The notes under the pieces: generated by a model
The model's input: the letters and a program-made list of their open reading frames with translations, nothing else
Told to the model about the DNA's origin: nothing
Database searches by the model: none
Assembly: GCA_902803245.1 (NCBI GenBank)
Contig: CADCPJ010000156.1
Coordinates: 1-7,213 of the forward strand
DNA: 7,213 bases
Reading direction: 5' to 3'
Source: an uncultured Lachnospiraceae bacterium
GTDB taxonomy: Bacteria; Bacillota; Clostridia; Lachnospirales; Lachnospiraceae
Shown here: positions 5,640 through 7,213 of the stretch, one piece after another
Layout: the number at the start of each line of letters is the position of its first letter
Position numbering within the stretch: position 1 is the stretch's first letter
Program-made: the position numbers and the translations under genes

Positions 5640-7213
5640 TCAGAGATACTTTTTGAGAGCCGCCCTCACGGCTCCGGGGCCGCTCATCTCTTCTCTCACC
5701 ATTTCCTCGATTTTTTCTCCGAGTCCGGCCTTGTAAAGATCCGTCCCGAAGAGGGTCTCGTTGGAGAGAATTTCCTTAAGCTGCCCTTTTAAACTCTCGG
5801 GCTTTCCGAACTCAAGTCCCTCCAGGTGCTCCTTCATGTACGGGATCATGGGATCCGGAGAGAGCTCCATCTCCACGCCCCGGTCGTCCACGCCGAGCAG
5901 GTATCGAATCCACCCTGCAATCGCGAGAGGAACCGCGACGAGGTCCTTTGCGCTTCCGTCCCTTAAGACATAGGCCTTCACGGTCTCGCCGAAGCGGATC
6001 GCCGTCATCTGGGAGATGTCCACGGCGATTCTCGCGCTCGTGTCTCCGAGATAGGGATTCGGGAAGCGGACAAGGAAGAGCTCGTCGAGGAAGGCCTTCG
6101 GCGACAGGATACCGGGATCCTCGACCACCGGGAGGCCCTCCTGATAGCCGAGCCTTCTGGCCAGCTTGTCGAGCTCCGGATCACTCATTCCGTCCGCGAA
6201 GAGGTGATATCCGAGCATGCAGTCGTAAGTGCAGAGCGCCGTGTGAACCGGGTTGAGGCACACGGTGACCTTCATTCTCTCCGACTTGTTGACGGTCTCC
6301 CTGTCCGTCATATAGACGCCGGCCTTCTCGAGGGGCGGCCTCCCGTTCGGGAAGGAGTCCTCCACCACAAGGTACTGCGGCCCTTCCGCGTTGGCAAAGG
6401 GAGCAATATAGGTGTGCTTTTTTGTCACGACGATATCCATGTTCTCGATGCCGTCCCTCTTCAGGTCCTCGAGAACTTCCGCGCCAGGGCGGGGTGTGAT
6501 CTTGTCGATCATCGTCCACGGGAAGCTCACCTGCCCCTCGTCGCTCACATATTTGAAGAAATCTTCGCTTACGAAGCCGCGCTTCATCCACTCCCCGGCC
6601 GTCTCAAGGACGCTCATCCGGAATTTCCTTCCGTTCTGGGACACGTTGTCCATGGAGACAAGGGCGATCGGCGCAGCCCCCGCCTTGAATCTCTCAAGGA
6701 GCAGCGACGTCACGACGGCCATCGCGCCGGACGGCCCTTCCGGACCGCCTTCCATGTCCTTCTCAATATACGAGGGATACTTTCCGTCCGGATTTCTCAG
6801 CGCATACCCCTTCTCCGTGATGGTAAATGACGCCATCATGAGCCCCGGATTCACAAAAATCTCCTTCATCCGCTTCCAGGAAGCGCTGTCCGAGGAGTCG
6901 GCCTTCACTGCTTCCGACAAAGAGCCGAGAACCCGCTTCTCCCGTCTTCCGTCCTCGTGGAGAGTGACCGCAAGAACCAGGTTGTCGAACGGCCTGTAGA
7001 TCTTATCCGCCACTTCATAGTCAAATGTCTCGGCGCAGATGATGCCGCGGTCAAATTCTCCCTCCCGGATCAGCCGGTCCGCAATTCCCCCGATAAAGAT
7101 GCGGAAGATGTTCCCTATGCCGAAATGAATCCAGGCGGGGTTTTCTTTTGTCCTCTCTGCCAGAGCCTCGGGGTCGTAAGGGGGAAGAGCCACACCGGCC
7201 GCCTCCCACGCCG
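5640..7213 (-). CDS. Mannitol dehydrogenase family oxidoreductase, 5'-partial (fructuronate reductase / polyol dehydrogenase type)
   Basis: NAD(P)-dependent long-chain polyol/uronate dehydrogenase; the family interconverts ketoses or keto-uronates with polyols or aldonates (for example fructose/mannitol, fructuronate/mannonate). Seen, counting from the in-frame GTG at 7193: a dinucleotide-binding segment HFGIGNIFR (residues 23-31), MDNVSQNG (181-188), KITPRP (231-236) and the catalytic-region motif K308...CLNPVH (312-317) with N314 and H317. The frame stays open upstream of 7193 to the window edge and reads AWEAAG just before VALPPYD, which resembles the usual N-terminal part of the family. 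The GTG is therefore not the start and the gene is cut by the window edge. At least 523 residues are present, near full length for the family (about 490-540). It ends in TGA, 222 bases before rnfC. Substrate cannot be decided, so no symbol is given. It is functionally unrelated to Rnf except through the NAD(H) pool. Confidence 0.9.
   Translation of the reverse strand, partial: AWEAAGVALPPYDPEALAERTKENPAWIHFGIGNIFRIFIGGIADRLIREGEFDRGIICAETFDYEVADKIYRPFDNLVLAVTLHEDGRREKRVLGSLSEAVKADSSDSASWKRMKEIFVNPGLMMASFTITEKGYALRNPDGKYPSYIEKDMEGGPEGPSGAMAVVTSLLLERFKAGAAPIALVSMDNVSQNGRKFRMSVLETAGEWMKRGFVSEDFFKYVSDEGQVSFPWTMIDKITPRPGAEVLEDLKRDGIENMDIVVTKKHTYIAPFANAEGPQYLVVEDSFPNGRPPLEKAGVYMTDRETVNKSERMKVTVCLNPVHTALCTYDCMLGYHLFADGMSDPELDKLARRLGYQEGLPVVEDPGILSPKAFLDELFLVRFPNPYLGDTSARIAVDISQMTAIRFGETVKAYVLRDGSAKDLVAVPLAIAGWIRYLLGVDDRGVEMELSPDPMIPYMKEHLEGLEFGKPESLKGQLKEILSNETLFGTDLYKAGLGEKIEEMVREEMSGPGAVRAALKKYL

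Noticed and set aside
7191..7193. GTG at 7193 as the start of the dehydrogenase
   Set aside because: The frame remains open to the window edge and the upstream residues match the family, so the true start is outside the window.

Overview
The window carries a complete Rnf electron-transport operon on the minus strand, preceded by the 3' part of an unrelated sugar/polyol dehydrogenase gene on the same strand. The organism is most likely an anaerobic member of the Bacillota, class Clostridia, possibly Lachnospirales-like. The grounds are the clostridial gene order C-D-G-E-A-B, an RnfB rich in ferredoxin motifs, a Cys-rich RnfE tail, strong AGGAGG-type ribosome binding sites before every rnf gene, and moderately high GC. 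The genus cannot be named from sequence alone.

Layout, in the direction of transcription (high to low coordinates). Positions 7213-5640 hold a mannitol-dehydrogenase-family gene whose 5' end lies outside the window. Positions 5639-5418 are the rnf control region: a perfect TATAAT at 5611-5606, then a leader of about 180 nt that can fold back on itself through a series of nested stems (5597-5452). The operon follows: rnfC (5417-4059), a single gene encoding RnfD fused to RnfG (4062-2482), rnfE (2469-1795), rnfA (1791-1216) and rnfB (1202-411). The genes are tightly packed (ATGA overlap, then gaps of 12, 3 and 13 bases). A 3' region of about 265 bases with no convincing gene (410-146) ends in a strong Rho-independent terminator with a T7 tract (145-94). 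Beyond it lies an almost symmetrical 43-nt hairpin (30-72).

How the genes work together (established for the Rnf family). RnfB takes electrons from reduced ferredoxin. They pass through the intramembrane 2Fe-2S centre shared by RnfA and RnfE and the covalent flavins of RnfG and RnfD to RnfC, which reduces NAD+. The exergonic transfer pumps Na+ or H+ out of the cell. All six subunit functions are present and look intact, so the complex is probably functional. The flavin transferase ApbE, needed to load the covalent FMNs, is not in this window.

The window is mostly a recognisable system. Its unusual points are the RnfD-RnfG fusion, a serine in place of the usual threonine as flavin acceptor in the RnfG half, the structured leader ahead of rnfC, and an open 88-codon frame directly after the rnfB stop codon. 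I found no evidence of a wholly new system, CRISPR array, tRNA, rRNA or intact mobile element.
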